This document shows, piece after piece, positions 24,629 through 33,369 of a DNA stretch of 64,000 nt. The stretch's first letter is position 1. Every line of letters begins with the position of its first letter. Origin of the DNA: Bog-159 sp035602155 (GTDB lineage Bacteria; Acidobacteriota; Terriglobia; Bryobacterales; Bryobacteraceae); the NCBI GenBank assembly GCA_035602155.1, contig DATNMW010000250.1:1-64000 (forward strand), read 5' to 3'. The notes beneath the pieces are model-generated. The model worked only from the letters and a program-made list of their open reading frames with translations, was not told the origin of the DNA and ran no database searches. The translations under genes were made by a program, and so were the position numbers.

Positions 24629-26419
24629 ATGCTTCAAGAGATTCTTCATCTCGCATCGGCCGCGACGTATGATTTCCGAGTGACAGCTTGCCCACAGGAT
24701 CCTCTAAAGCGCAACTTTGCCGAATGGGTTCCGTACTATCGGCTAAAGTGGGCGATCAGCCGCGTGCTTCAACCCCGCCGCATTCTCGAGATTGGTGTCC
24801 GATTCGGCTACTCCGCCGCCGCATTCCTCGATGCCAGCCCTGGTGCAACATATTTGGGAATCGATAACGATTCAGAAACGTATGGCGGACACAAAGGCGC
24901 CGTCCAATGGGCTCGCCGGATTACCGGCGGCGCGGCCGCCGAGTATCTGATCGCCGATTCTCAGCAGATGGTGGAGTTTCCTGGAGGCGCATACGATCTC
25001 GTTCACATCGATGGACAACAGGACGGCGTGGGATCCATCCAGGATCTGCGGAAGGCGCTGGGGCGGGCAAAATACATACTCGTCGACGGCTTTTTCTGGA
25101 CCCGCGAGAATTTCCTGCATGTTTCCGAGTTTCTATACCGCTATCGCGATCTCCTGCAGAGCGTCGTCGTTATTCCCGGTTACGCGGGGGAGTTGCTGAT
25201 TACTCCCTTGCGGGTACAATCGCCAAACGGGCCGGTTGCGAGCAGCGCCGCACTGAGGCACACGTATACGGAAAGCTATTACTTACAGGACTGCGGCGGA
25301 TTCGACTCGTATAAGAACGACAAAGGTCTTCATTTGTCTGACTGGCGCCTTCGATCCGTAGCAGATCTGGCTGATCTCGCGCCAGTAGGGCGCGCTCTCG
25401 ATTTAGGCTGTGGGCGAGGAGAAATTAGCGTTCATCTGGCCAGAATCGGTCATGAGGTATTGGCCATCGATTATTCGGATAGCGCCATCGCACTGGCGCG
25501 GGCCGCGGCCGCGGAAAACGCCGATCAACCGGCGAAGATCGCTTTTCACTGTGGCGATGTGAATGAAGCGCCTTTTTCGGGCCGATACGACGTCGCTGTG
25601 GCATCGGACCTGGTGGAGCATATGTCGCCTGGCGAACTGGACCGGCTGTACTCTCGAGTAGCATCGCATTTGTCGCCCCAGGGCGTGTTTGTAGTTCATA
25701 CCTTCCCCAATCTCTGGTATTACACATACGAATACAAACGACGGTTGCGGGAAGCCAGGAAGCTTCAGGCGTATCTGCCTATCGAACCCAGGAGCCGGTA
25801 CGAAGAGTTGATGCATATCAATGAGCAATCTCCAAGGGTACTGAGGCGCCAACTCCAAACGTACTTCGGGCACGTGTTGTTGTGGTTCGCAGCCCACAGC
25901 CTTGAGAATCGGTTCGAAAATCTGGAGAGGCGGTTCAGCGTAGCGGAAATGCGCTCGGCGGGCGACCTGTTTGCGGTGGCCTCGCATTCGCCGATCGATA
26001 GAAGAGCATTGCTGGATGGCCTCGCGATGCGTCCCATTTCCGCCCTCAAGGAGGTTAGCCTTGTCGTACGACAGAAACCCGCGAGTGTTCCGGCTGGATC
26101 TCGGTTTCGCGTTCAGGTGCGACTGCTGAATCAAAGCGGGGGCGAGTTGAAGAGCCAGCCTCCGAATCCCATTCACCTCTCTTATCATTGCTATTCGTTG
26201 AATGGGGAATTGATTGTATTCGACGGGCTCCGGACACGCATTCCAGTCGCCAAGCCGGGCCTCGCAGTGAACATTAGCATGGATCTCGAAGCCCCTGCCG
26301 CGCAGGGCCGCTGCCGTTTTCGGCTGACTCTTGTACAGGAAGGGGTTCGGTGGTTCGACGAGATCCCGGAGGGACCGTTCGAAGACTGTTGGATTGAAGT
26401 GGTGGAATTGGGGGTCTAA
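24629..26419 (+). CDS. Double SAM methyltransferase with Wzt-C-like C-terminal domain
   Basis: 596 residues with three parts. Residues ~30-200 are a CmcI-like methyltransferase domain (R-I-L-E-I-G-V-R-F-G-Y-S; L-V-H-I-D-G-Q-Q-D-G). Residues ~230-400 are a second class I methyltransferase (A-L-D-L-G-C-G-R-G-E-I, V-A-S-D-L-V-E-H-M). Residues ~480-595 are a beta-sandwich with N-P-I-H-L-S-Y-H and L-V-Q-E-G-V-R-W-F-D-E, shared with the 22716-24095 protein. Two catalytic domains suggest two methylations, or one methylation and one related reaction, on a glycan held by the tail domain. It stands alone on the plus strand and its stop overlaps the convergent gene by 4 bp. Substrate unknown. Confidence 0.8.
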   Translation: MLQEILHLASAATYDFRVTACPQDPLKRNFAEWVPYYRLKWAISRVLQPRRILEIGVRFGYSAAAFLDASPGATYLGIDNDSETYGGHKGAVQWARRITGGAAAEYLIADSQQMVEFPGGAYDLVHIDGQQDGVGSIQDLRKALGRAKYILVDGFFWTRENFLHVSEFLYRYRDLLQSVVVIPGYAGELLITPLRVQSPNGPVASSAALRHTYTESYYLQDCGGFDSYKNDKGLHLSDWRLRSVADLADLAPVGRALDLGCGRGEISVHLARIGHEVLAIDYSDSAIALARAAAAENADQPAKIAFHCGDVNEAPFSGRYDVAVASDLVEHMSPGELDRLYSRVASHLSPQGVFVVHTFPNLWYYTYEYKRRLREARKLQAYLPIEPRSRYEELMHINEQSPRVLRRQLQTYFGHVLLWFAAHSLENRFENLERRFSVAEMRSAGDLFAVASHSPIDRRALLDGLAMRPISALKEVSLVVRQKPASVPAGSRFRVQVRLLNQSGGELKSQPPNPIHLSYHCYSLNGELIVFDGLRTRIPVAKPGLAVNISMDLEAPAAQGRCRFRLTLVQEGVRWFDEIPEGPFEDCWIEVVELGV

Positions 26420-27300
26420 GCCGGCGCAGTGGCAAAAGGGGGCATGGCTGCCGCGAGCCGGCACCCTTCGAGAAGTTCTCCGTCGACGGTGCACAAGTCC
26501 CCGATTTCCTGCGCGTTAACGGGAATTCGGGCGAGCTCTTTAAATGTACGCCGGCAGAGAACCGCGATACTGGCGTTTTTGTCCCGCCGGAGCGGATCGT
26601 GCCGCGCAGCGCTTATGCCGACGAAAATTGAATCGGCGGTCTCGGCAATCCCGCGGGTCCATCCGCCGAGATCGACGTCGGCTATCGTTTTTTTTGAAGC
26701 AGGCTCAATCACCAATAACTTATGCTGGGACGAACTGCAGACCACCCAATTTCCATCGATTAGACGCGGGTGGTGGGGGGCCGAGATATTCGCCAGCACG
26801 TCCTCACCGGTTGCCAAGTCGAAAACAATCCCGGATCCGTCAGTACGGTGATCGTTCCATCCCCGCTCGTGAGGAAACCTTCCAAACGCCGAAACGTATA
26901 TGGTCTTTCCTTGGACGAACGCCCCGTTCATGTGCCAGGCGTCACCGTGGCCGGGAGCGATCCATTGATCGACGATTTCCAGCGCTGAATTCAATGTAAG
27001 GATGCTGTTGGTGCTGGTGGAGACGATTACATAGCCATCTCCGTACACAGCGACGTGATGCGCATCACCATGACCTCGCAGGCGGCGGTACGCCAGCAAG
27101 CCGGTCCGGTCGTAAACCAAAAGGCCAACGTCTCCTCCCGGCTGAGACCAGGATAGACGCACAAATTCCCCAGGGCGCGTCGTTCCACTGGAGGAATTCA
27201 TCGCATCAATCCGTTGCATGCCGGATCCGTCGAAAACATAGAGCCCTCCGGTGCCCTCCAGATCGGCACAGAACGCGGCTAGAGCCTGAGTCCCCTGCAT
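26416..27300 (-). CDS. Propeller-like protein, TIGR03032/DUF4915-like
   Basis: 294 residues. It shares with the N-terminal part of the 22716-24095 protein the motifs D-A-W-H-M-N-G-A, Y-V-S-A-F-G-R-F and W-V-V-C-S-S, and the G-G-W-T-R-G-I-A segment (about 210-218), but lacks the Wzt-C-like tail. It is therefore a shorter paralogue. No signal peptide is seen, so it is probably cytoplasmic. It sits between the double methyltransferase and the Gmd-like gene. These proteins often lie beside glycosyltransferases but have no known function to my knowledge. Single-gene unit with a 284-bp divergent upstream gap. Confidence 0.6.
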   Translation of the reverse strand: MQGTQALAAFCADLEGTGGLYVFDGSGMQRIDAMNSSSGTTRPGEFVRLSWSQPGGDVGLLVYDRTGLLAYRRLRGHGDAHHVAVYGDGYVIVSTSTNSILTLNSALEIVDQWIAPGHGDAWHMNGAFVQGKTIYVSAFGRFPHERGWNDHRTDGSGIVFDLATGEDVLANISAPHHPRLIDGNWVVCSSSQHKLLVIEPASKKTIADVDLGGWTRGIAETADSIFVGISAARHDPLRRDKNASIAVLCRRTFKELARIPVNAQEIGDLCTVDGELLEGCRLAAAMPPFATAPA

Positions 27301-27469
27301 TTCCTCACCATGCTGTTCATTTCACCGGCGACGCGGGTGTCCAAAACCACGCCGACGGCACCATCGAAAAGTAACACCAAATCACCACACTTCGGTAGCC
27401 GCCGCCGCGCAGATGATGGACGCTGCGGGTAGGACTCCGTTGCCGCGATGCGGCTGGCGGAAAGGGAAG

Positions 27470-27498
27470 TTCTTGTTGGTCTGGCTGTCGCGTATAAT
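27470..27498 (+). promoter_or_regulatory. Sigma70-type promoter for the gmd-GT4 operon
   Basis: The -35 TTCTTG (27470-27475) and a perfect -10 TATAAT (27493-27498) are separated by 17 bp. The predicted start is about 80 nt upstream of the ATG at 27585. This is the best promoter match I found in the window. Confidence 0.6.
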
Positions 27499-27584
27499 GG
27501 TGAATTCGGTTTGCCGAAAGGCGGTCGAAACTCGGGTAAATTGCCCTGTCGCGTACCGGGCGGGCTGGCACTCCAATAACTTAA

Positions 27585-28598
27585 ATGGGTAAACGTGCGT
27601 TGATTACTGGAATTACCGGGCAAGACGGGTCTTATCTTGCCGAGCTCCTTCTTTCAAAGGGCTACGAAGTCCACGGCGCCATCCGGCGGGTCGCCCTCGA
27701 GGATCCCGAGCATCGGCTAGTACGCTTGAACGCCGTCCGCGGCGACGTGACGCTGCATGCCGCTTCGCTCGAAAGCTTCGCGAGCGTATATCAAGTGGTC
27801 GCCAAGGTGGCGCCCGACGAATGCTACCATCTCGCCGCGCAGAGCTTCGTCAGCTATTCGTTCGACGACGAGTTTTCGACTCTGAACACGAACATCAACG
27901 GCACGCATTTTCTGCTCTCTGCGGTCAGGGACTTGGCTCCGAAGTGCCGGTTTTATTTCGCCGGATCGAGCGAAATGTTTGGCAAAGCCGAGGAGTTGCC
28001 GCAAACCGAGCGAACACGCTTTCACCCGCGCTCAAGCTATGGCATCAGTAAGGTTTGCGGGTTCGAATTGACGCGGAACTATCGTGAGGCGTACGGGCTG
28101 CATGCCAGCAGCGGAATACTATTCAATCATGAGTCCCCACGGCGCGGTTTCGAATTCGTCACGCGAAAAATCACGTCCGGCGTCGCCCGCATCCTGGCCG
28201 GGCAGAGCCGTAACGTACAGTTAGGGAATCTGGAAGCAAAGCGGGACTGGGGACATGCGCGGGAATACGTAAAGGCCATGTGGCTGATGTTGCAAGAGCC
28301 CGATCCGGACGACTATGTGATCGCGACGGGCGAGACCCACTCCGTACGGGAGTTCGTGGAACTCGCTTTTTCTCACGCCGGCCTGGATTACAGAGACTAT
28401 GTCGCGACCGATCCGACGCTCTTCCGTCCGGCGGAGGTAAACCTGCTGCTCGGCGATTACACCAAGGCCCGGACGAGATTGGGATGGACGCCGTGCACCA
28501 CCTTTGAAGCCTTGGTCCGCGAAATGGTCGAGGCGGATTGCCGAACGCTTGGAGTAGAGCGGGATTTCTTGCGAAGCGATGCCGGGCAGCGCGCGTAA
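27585..28598 (+). CDS. gmd: GDP-mannose 4,6-dehydratase-like SDR
   Basis: 337 residues, an extended SDR of the usual Gmd length. The NADP-binding loop is T-G-I-T-G-Q-D-G-S-Y-L (residues 8-18), the catalytic pair is Y-x-x-x-K in S-Y-G-I-S-K (Y152, K156), and S-S-E at 128-130 completes the active site. N-H-E-S-P-R-R-G (about 184-191) is the family signature. It would make GDP-4-keto-6-deoxymannose, the precursor of GDP-fucose, rhamnose or perosamine. It leads a plus-strand operon (gmd, coiled-coil protein, three GT4) behind a good promoter. A close relative with another nucleotide sugar is possible, since the N-terminal region deviates slightly from classic Gmd (R-R-V-A-L instead of R-R-S-S). 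Confidence 0.8.
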   Translation: MGKRALITGITGQDGSYLAELLLSKGYEVHGAIRRVALEDPEHRLVRLNAVRGDVTLHAASLESFASVYQVVAKVAPDECYHLAAQSFVSYSFDDEFSTLNTNINGTHFLLSAVRDLAPKCRFYFAGSSEMFGKAEELPQTERTRFHPRSSYGISKVCGFELTRNYREAYGLHASSGILFNHESPRRGFEFVTRKITSGVARILAGQSRNVQLGNLEAKRDWGHAREYVKAMWLMLQEPDPDDYVIATGETHSVREFVELAFSHAGLDYRDYVATDPTLFRPAEVNLLLGDYTKARTRLGWTPCTTFEALVREMVEADCRTLGVERDFLRSDAGQRA

Positions 28599-28613
28599 GG
28601 CGGCGGCGCGCGA

Positions 28614-29066
28614 ATGGGTAACGAAACTCTACAACGGATTCGAGAAGAAATGGAGCGGGCGTACGGCCCTGCGGAAGCAAACGACCACTTTGAGCGGGGA
28701 GCGGACCACTCGCCCTCGCTTGAAACCACAGCGCTGCGATCCGTGTTAGCAGCGCTGCACGCCAGTTATGCTCTGGTTGGCCAGTTGCCGCCGGAGCCGC
28801 CGACCTTTCGTGGCCGTGTTGGCGCCCGTCTGGTCAAGCTCGTACAGCGGATGCTTTTTTGGTACACACCGCAGATCGTACATTTCCAGTATTCCGCGCT
28901 CCGCGCGTTTGAAGAGCAAGCAAGCATTTTGCGGCGCGCCGAAGGCCGTATCCGCGAGCTGGAAGTCGAAGTTGACGCGCAGCGCGCGAAGAACGAGAAT
29001 CTATGCCGGGCGTGGGAAGATCTGAAGGTCGCCATGGCCGCCAATGTGGAGAGGCGCGAAGGATAA
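28614..29066 (+). CDS. Small coiled-coil protein matching the methyltransferase N-terminal module
   Basis: 150 residues. Positions ~55-95 (L-P-P-E-P-P-T-F-R-G-R-V and R-M-L-F-W-Y-T-P-Q-I-x-x-F-Q) align with the N-terminal module of the 21340-22707 coiled-coil methyltransferase, followed by a short coiled coil, but the methyltransferase domain is absent. The start also matches (M-G-N-E-T versus M-A-N-D-T). It is either a truncated copy or a deliberate stand-alone adaptor that recruits to the same partner. It lies 15 bp after gmd and 93 bp before the first GT4, in one operon. Function unknown. Confidence 0.7.
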   Translation: MGNETLQRIREEMERAYGPAEANDHFERGADHSPSLETTALRSVLAALHASYALVGQLPPEPPTFRGRVGARLVKLVQRMLFWYTPQIVHFQYSALRAFEEQASILRRAEGRIRELEVEVDAQRAKNENLCRAWEDLKVAMAANVERREG

Positions 29067-29159
29067 CTGTTGGACGGGTGCGGCGAAGCTTGTGGGCGCT
29101 GGAGGATTGCGCCATAGCCGGTTTGAAAGTTCTGGCCCGAGGTTGCAAGAGGCCGTGGA

Positions 29160-30206
29160 TTGCGAATATTGATTGTCACAGTGCGGGTTCCGTTTGTGCG
29201 CGGCGGCGCCGAAGTACTCGCCGAGGACTTGTGCCGAGTGCTGATCGAAGCCGGCCATCAGGCTGAAATCGTCGCCATACCTTTCAAGTCGTATCCCCCG
29301 GAGCGTATCTTGGACCAGTTGCTTGCGTGCCGGCTCCTGGACCTAAGCGAGACCGGCGGCGCGCCCGTCGATCGCCTGATCGGTCTAAAGTTTCCCGCTT
29401 ACTTGATACCGCATCCACGCAAGGTAATCTGGATGCTCCACCAACATCGCCAGGCGTATGATCTGTGGCAACATCCGCTCAACGACTTGCACACTTATGC
29501 CAATGGCCTTGACGTGCGGTCCGCGATTCATGCAGCGGATATGAAGCTTCTGCCGCAGAGTCGCGGGATCTTCACGATTTCGCGTAATGTCGCACTCCGC
29601 CTGAAGGCTTATTGCGGGCTAGATGCCACGCCGCTTTACCCTCCCCCGCGGGATGGCGGCCGCTTCCATACTCGCCCAGCGGAGGACTTCCTGTATTTCC
29701 CCAGCCGGATCAACCGGCTCAAGAGGCAGGATCTGGCGCTGAGGGCGCTGGCCCTCACACGCTCCCGGGTGCGGATATGCTTCTCCGGTCCGGCCGACGA
29801 TCGCGGTTTTGAGCGGGAGTGCGCGGATTTGTCACGCAAAGAAGCCCTCCAAAACCGCGTGCAGTGGTTGGGTGCGGTATCCGAAGAGGAGAAGCGCGAT
29901 CTATACGCCCGCTGCCTGGGGGTTCTCTTTCCGCCGCTGGACGAAGATTACGGCTATATCACGCTGGAGGCCCTGCTAGCCCGTAAGGCCGTCATCACGT
30001 GCGCCGATTCGGGCGGTCCGCTGGAATTCGTCGTGCATCGCGAGACCGGCATTATTGCGGAGCCGACGCCCCAATCGTTGGCCACCGCCATGGACGATCT
30101 TTGGGACGATCGCGATCGGGCCAAGCAGTGGGGCGATGCCGGCCGGCAGCGCTATAGCGACCTGCGGATCGACTGGGGCAACGTCATAGAGAATCTCCTG
30201 CAATGA
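29160..30206 (+). CDS. Glycosyltransferase family 4, tandem copy 1
   Basis: 348 residues with a TTG start, supported by an AAGAGG ribosome site (about 29147-29152). The N-terminus has G-G-A-E-V (about 15-19). The donor domain has F-P-P-L-D-E-D-Y-G-Y-I-T-L-E-A-L and S-G-G-P-L-E-F-V (about 260-300), with the E-x7-E pattern slightly altered (D-E-D-Y-G-Y-I-T-L-E). It is highly similar along its length to the next gene (both contain I-P-F-K-x-Y-P-P, A-C-R-L-L-D-L and F-P-A-Y-L-I-P-H-P), so the two arose by tandem duplication. It adds one sugar in the same assembly line; specificity unknown. Confidence 0.85.
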   Translation: MRILIVTVRVPFVRGGAEVLAEDLCRVLIEAGHQAEIVAIPFKSYPPERILDQLLACRLLDLSETGGAPVDRLIGLKFPAYLIPHPRKVIWMLHQHRQAYDLWQHPLNDLHTYANGLDVRSAIHAADMKLLPQSRGIFTISRNVALRLKAYCGLDATPLYPPPRDGGRFHTRPAEDFLYFPSRINRLKRQDLALRALALTRSRVRICFSGPADDRGFERECADLSRKEALQNRVQWLGAVSEEEKRDLYARCLGVLFPPLDEDYGYITLEALLARKAVITCADSGGPLEFVVHRETGIIAEPTPQSLATAMDDLWDDRDRAKQWGDAGRQRYSDLRIDWGNVIENLLQ

Positions 30207-31252
30207 AGATCTTGGTCGCTACCTCGGGTGTGCCCTTCATTCGCGGCGCTGCCGAAATCCTTGCCGGCAGTCTTCTGGAAGAGCTCTCCGAGGCGGGCCA
30301 TGAAGCCGAATTGACAGTTATTCCATTTAAAGACTACCCGCCCAACCGTATCCCGGATCAGATTCTCGCCTGCCGGCTGCTGGATCTCACGGAAAGCTGC
30401 GGCATTCGAATCGACCGGGTTATCGGGCTCAATTTTCCCGCCTACCTGATTCCGCACCCCCATAAAGTCATCTGGCTGCAGCACCAGCATCGTTCGGCTT
30501 ACGACTTGTGGGACCAGCCGGCGGCAGGCGGCCTCGTGCATTCCCCCGACGGTCCCGTAATTCGGGAAACGATTCGCCGGGCGGATCGCGAACTGATCCC
30601 GGAAGCCGAGGCGATCTACACGCAATCGCTAAAAGTGTCGGACCGGCTGCTCCGGTATTGTGGAATCGCTGCGGCCCCGTTGTACTATCCTCCGGCGAAC
30701 GCTCTTCTGTTCTACAAAAGCCCCCCTGCCGACTACTTCTTTTTCCCGAGCCCTATCAACGCTGCAAATCGGCAGTGGCTGGCAATCCAGGCCTTAGCCC
30801 AATGCCGGGAGCGCGTGCGCATCCGCTTTGCCGGGGAACCCGGCAGCCGCACCCAGCAAGCCGAATGCGTCCACGCCGCCCGGAAACTCAAGTTGAACGA
30901 TCGGATTGAGTGGCTCGGCGGAGTATCCGAGGATCGAAAGCGCGATTTGTACGCGCACTGCCTGGGCGTCGTCTTTCCTCCCGCGGACGAAGATTACGGA
31001 TGCGTGACGCTGGAGGCTATGTTGTCTTCAAAGCCGGTAATCACCTGTTCGGATTCCGGCGGCCCCCTGGAATTTGTCTTGGACCGGCAGACGGGATTAG
31101 TGGCCCAACCCACTTCCGAATCGTTGGCGCAAGCCATGGATATGTTGTGGGCCGATCGGGGCTGCGGCGCCGCCATGGGCGAAGCCGGCCGCGCGCGTTA
31201 TCGGGACCTGCATATTTCCTGGGCGAACGTGGTGGAGAAACTGTTGTGTTAA
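30203..31252 (+). CDS. Glycosyltransferase family 4, tandem copy 2
   Basis: 349 residues. The ATG overlaps the previous stop (ATGA). It shares the whole architecture of the preceding gene, including G-A-A-E-I in the N-terminal loop and F-P-P-A-D-E-D-Y-G-C-V-T-L-E-A-M in the donor site. The linker around residues 110-140 and the acceptor-facing N-terminal loops have diverged most, as expected if the two copies now recognise different acceptors. It ends 7 bp inside the next GT4 gene. Confidence 0.85.
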   Translation: MKILVATSGVPFIRGAAEILAGSLLEELSEAGHEAELTVIPFKDYPPNRIPDQILACRLLDLTESCGIRIDRVIGLNFPAYLIPHPHKVIWLQHQHRSAYDLWDQPAAGGLVHSPDGPVIRETIRRADRELIPEAEAIYTQSLKVSDRLLRYCGIAAAPLYYPPANALLFYKSPPADYFFFPSPINAANRQWLAIQALAQCRERVRIRFAGEPGSRTQQAECVHAARKLKLNDRIEWLGGVSEDRKRDLYAHCLGVVFPPADEDYGCVTLEAMLSSKPVITCSDSGGPLEFVLDRQTGLVAQPTSESLAQAMDMLWADRGCGAAMGEAGRARYRDLHISWANVVEKLLC

Positions 31253-32571
31253 AGATCAATTGGTTCTCACCCCTTTTGCCGGCGCGGAGCGGCGTTGCGC
31301 ATTATGCCATGCAGGTCCTGCCGGTGCTCGCCAGAAGCCATGATGTGGTTTTATGGACGGACCAGGATCAGGTGTCGCCGGAAGTGCATGCAATTGCGCG
31401 CGTGGCGCGCTACGATCCAGCGGCTCCTCCCTGGCGCGAGATCAACAACGGCACGATTTCCATCTATCATCTGGGAAATCACCCGGATCTTCACGCCGGC
31501 GTCTGGCGGGTCAGCACACAACAGCCGGGTATTGTGGTGTTGCACGATCTTTGCCTGCACGATTTCTTCTTTGCGCTTTCAGTCCGCCAGGGGAAGGAGC
31601 GCGCCGCCTACCGGAATGCCATGGAGCGCTGGTATGGCCAGGAGGGCCGCGAGAGCGCCGAGGCGTTCTGTGCAGGCGGAGTCAGCGTCCAAACCATGCA
31701 ACAGAACTTCCCGCTGACACGAGAAGCCACGCGTAACTCGCTTGGAGCTATTACGCACTGTGGCCGGGCCCTCGAAGATCTCCATGAAACGCCCGCCTGT
31801 CCCACGGCCACTCTGAACTTGCCGTATGCGGCTGCCGGCGAGTCGCCGTACCGCGCGTGGCTGGCGGTGCGCGATGGCGTGCCGCGCCCCCCCTATCGGC
31901 TCGTGGTCTTCGGCTATCTTAACCGGAACCGGCGTATGGGGGCCGTGCTTGAAGCGCTGGCGGGGATCGGCGAGCGGGAGCAGTTCCGTCTGGATATATG
32001 CGGGCAGCTCTGGGACGAGAGCCACATCCGGACGGAGATCGAACGCCTCGGATTGGGCTCTATAGTAAGCCTGCATGGCTTTCTTTCCGGCGAACAGGCG
32101 GAGCAGAAGCTCGGCACCGCTAATTTGGCGATCAATCTCCGATACCCTTCCATGGGAGAGGCGTCGCTCAGCCAATTGCAATTCTGGGACTATGGCCTGC
32201 CCACCCTGGTGACCCGCACAGGTTGGTACGCCTCGTTGCCGGAGGACGCCACTGCATTTGTCCGGCCCGAATCCGAAGTCGCGGACATCCAGGCACATTT
32301 ACGCGCCTTTTTGGCCGATCCCGGCGCCTTTCGCGTCTTGGGGGAATGCGGCCGGCGGTCGCTAAAGAACCACGATCCGGAAAGCTATGTGGATGCCATG
32401 ACGCGCTTTGCCGCGGAGGCATTGGGGCTTTCGCCGCGCGTTTCCGCGCTAGCCCTCGCGCGAAGAGTCGGGGGCGATTTAACGGAGTGGCTGCCAGCCG
32501 CCGGGAGCCCGTACCTGTTGGAGCGCGCCAGTAAAGAGATTTACACGGCTTTTGAGGGACGCCGGCACTAG
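31246..32571 (+). CDS. Glycosyltransferase family 4 (GTG start)
   Basis: 441 residues from a GTG at 31246 that overlaps the previous stop by 7 bp; the frame is open further left, but that stretch is a shadow of the preceding gene. The N-terminus reads S-P-L-L-P-A-R-S-G-V-A-H-Y, a GT4 acceptor-loop pattern, and the donor domain contains G-Y-L-N-R-N-R-R (about 222), L-H-G-F-L-S-G-E-Q-A (about 270) and N-L-R-Y-P-S-M-G-E-A-S-L-S (about 290). It ends the plus-strand operon; 91 bp separate it from the Uma2 gene. Confidence 0.8.
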   Translation: MLKINWFSPLLPARSGVAHYAMQVLPVLARSHDVVLWTDQDQVSPEVHAIARVARYDPAAPPWREINNGTISIYHLGNHPDLHAGVWRVSTQQPGIVVLHDLCLHDFFFALSVRQGKERAAYRNAMERWYGQEGRESAEAFCAGGVSVQTMQQNFPLTREATRNSLGAITHCGRALEDLHETPACPTATLNLPYAAAGESPYRAWLAVRDGVPRPPYRLVVFGYLNRNRRMGAVLEALAGIGEREQFRLDICGQLWDESHIRTEIERLGLGSIVSLHGFLSGEQAEQKLGTANLAINLRYPSMGEASLSQLQFWDYGLPTLVTRTGWYASLPEDATAFVRPESEVADIQAHLRAFLADPGAFRVLGECGRRSLKNHDPESYVDAMTRFAAEALGLSPRVSALALARRVGGDLTEWLPAAGSPYLLERASKEIYTAFEGRRH

Positions 32572-32662
32572 TGATGGCGGGGAATTAATTTTGCGCTAAG
32601 CCAAGGCGCCGCGAGCCCGCAGACTGTTTCGTTGGCTGAACAGGAAGCGGTATTCTAAAATC

Positions 32663-33265
32663 ATGCGCATCCTGGTCGAGGAATTAGAGCGGCCGGTGGC
32701 CATCCAGTGGGAACCCCGGATGACCGACGACGAGTACTTCCAATTTTGCGCGAACAACTCGAAACTACGCGTGGAGCGCACCCCGGAGGGAGACATCGTC
32801 ATTATGCCGCCGGCGGGTTTTGAGAGTGGCCACCGGAATAGCGAATTGATCCGGCAACTGGGTAACTGGGCTATAAACGACGGACGTGGCTTGGCATGCG
32901 ATTCCAATACCGAATATATCCTGCCTAGTGGCGCCGCCTACGCTCCGGACGCCTCGTGGGTTCTCCAGTCGCGGTTGGACAAGTTCACCCGTGACGAGAA
33001 GCGTAAATTTCTGCGGCTGTGCCCGGACTTCGTGATCGAGTTGATGTCTCTTTCAGACCGCCTGTCCAAGGCGAAGGCCAAGATGCGGGAATGGATGGAA
33101 AACGGCGCGCAATTGGGATGGCTGCTGGACCCTGATCGCCGCACCGTACATATCTATCGCCCGGACCGGGAGCCTGAGCGGCTCGTCAACCCTGAGCGGC
33201 TCGCGGGCGAGGGCCCCGTGGCCGGATTCGTTCTGACGCTCGCCGGCATCTGGGCCGAACTATAG
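32663..33265 (+). CDS. Uma2 family (DUF820) putative endonuclease
   Basis: 200 residues, the family's usual size. Uma2 signatures: I-V-I-M-P-P-A-G near residue 49, P-D-A-S-W-V (about 95-100), F-V-I-E-L-M-S (about 122-128), then M-R-E-W-M-E-N-G-A-Q-L-G-W-L-L-D-P (about 143-159). The fold is a PD-(D/E)xK nuclease core with the Asp in P-D-A-S and Glu in V-I-E-L. Uma2 genes are numerous in cyanobacteria and Acidobacteria, with unclear biological roles. The ATG is close behind an A/T-rich TATTCTAAAAT element, which could allow an almost leaderless transcript. It stands alone between the glycan operon and a toxin-antitoxin pair. Confidence 0.85.
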   Translation: MRILVEELERPVAIQWEPRMTDDEYFQFCANNSKLRVERTPEGDIVIMPPAGFESGHRNSELIRQLGNWAINDGRGLACDSNTEYILPSGAAYAPDASWVLQSRLDKFTRDEKRKFLRLCPDFVIELMSLSDRLSKAKAKMREWMENGAQLGWLLDPDRRTVHIYRPDREPERLVNPERLAGEGPVAGFVLTLAGIWAEL

Positions 33266-33289
33266 CGCGTGGGCGAAGGCAGCGCCTAA

Positions 33290-33312
33290 TTCTCGCGCAG
33301 TCGGTGCGAGAA
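33290..33312. promoter_or_regulatory. 7-bp perfect inverted repeat upstream of the toxin-antitoxin pair
   Basis: TTCTCGC (33290-33296) and GCGAGAA (33306-33312) with a 9-nt loop. It lies 25 bp after the Uma2 stop and 57 bp before the antitoxin ATG. Without a T-tract a terminator is possible but not clear; an operator for the toxin-antitoxin operon is the other option. Confidence 0.4.
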
Positions 33313-33369
33313 ACTGGACGCCATGCGGCGCGGAAACTTTGGATTCCACCGGGGTAGAATAAAGGACGA

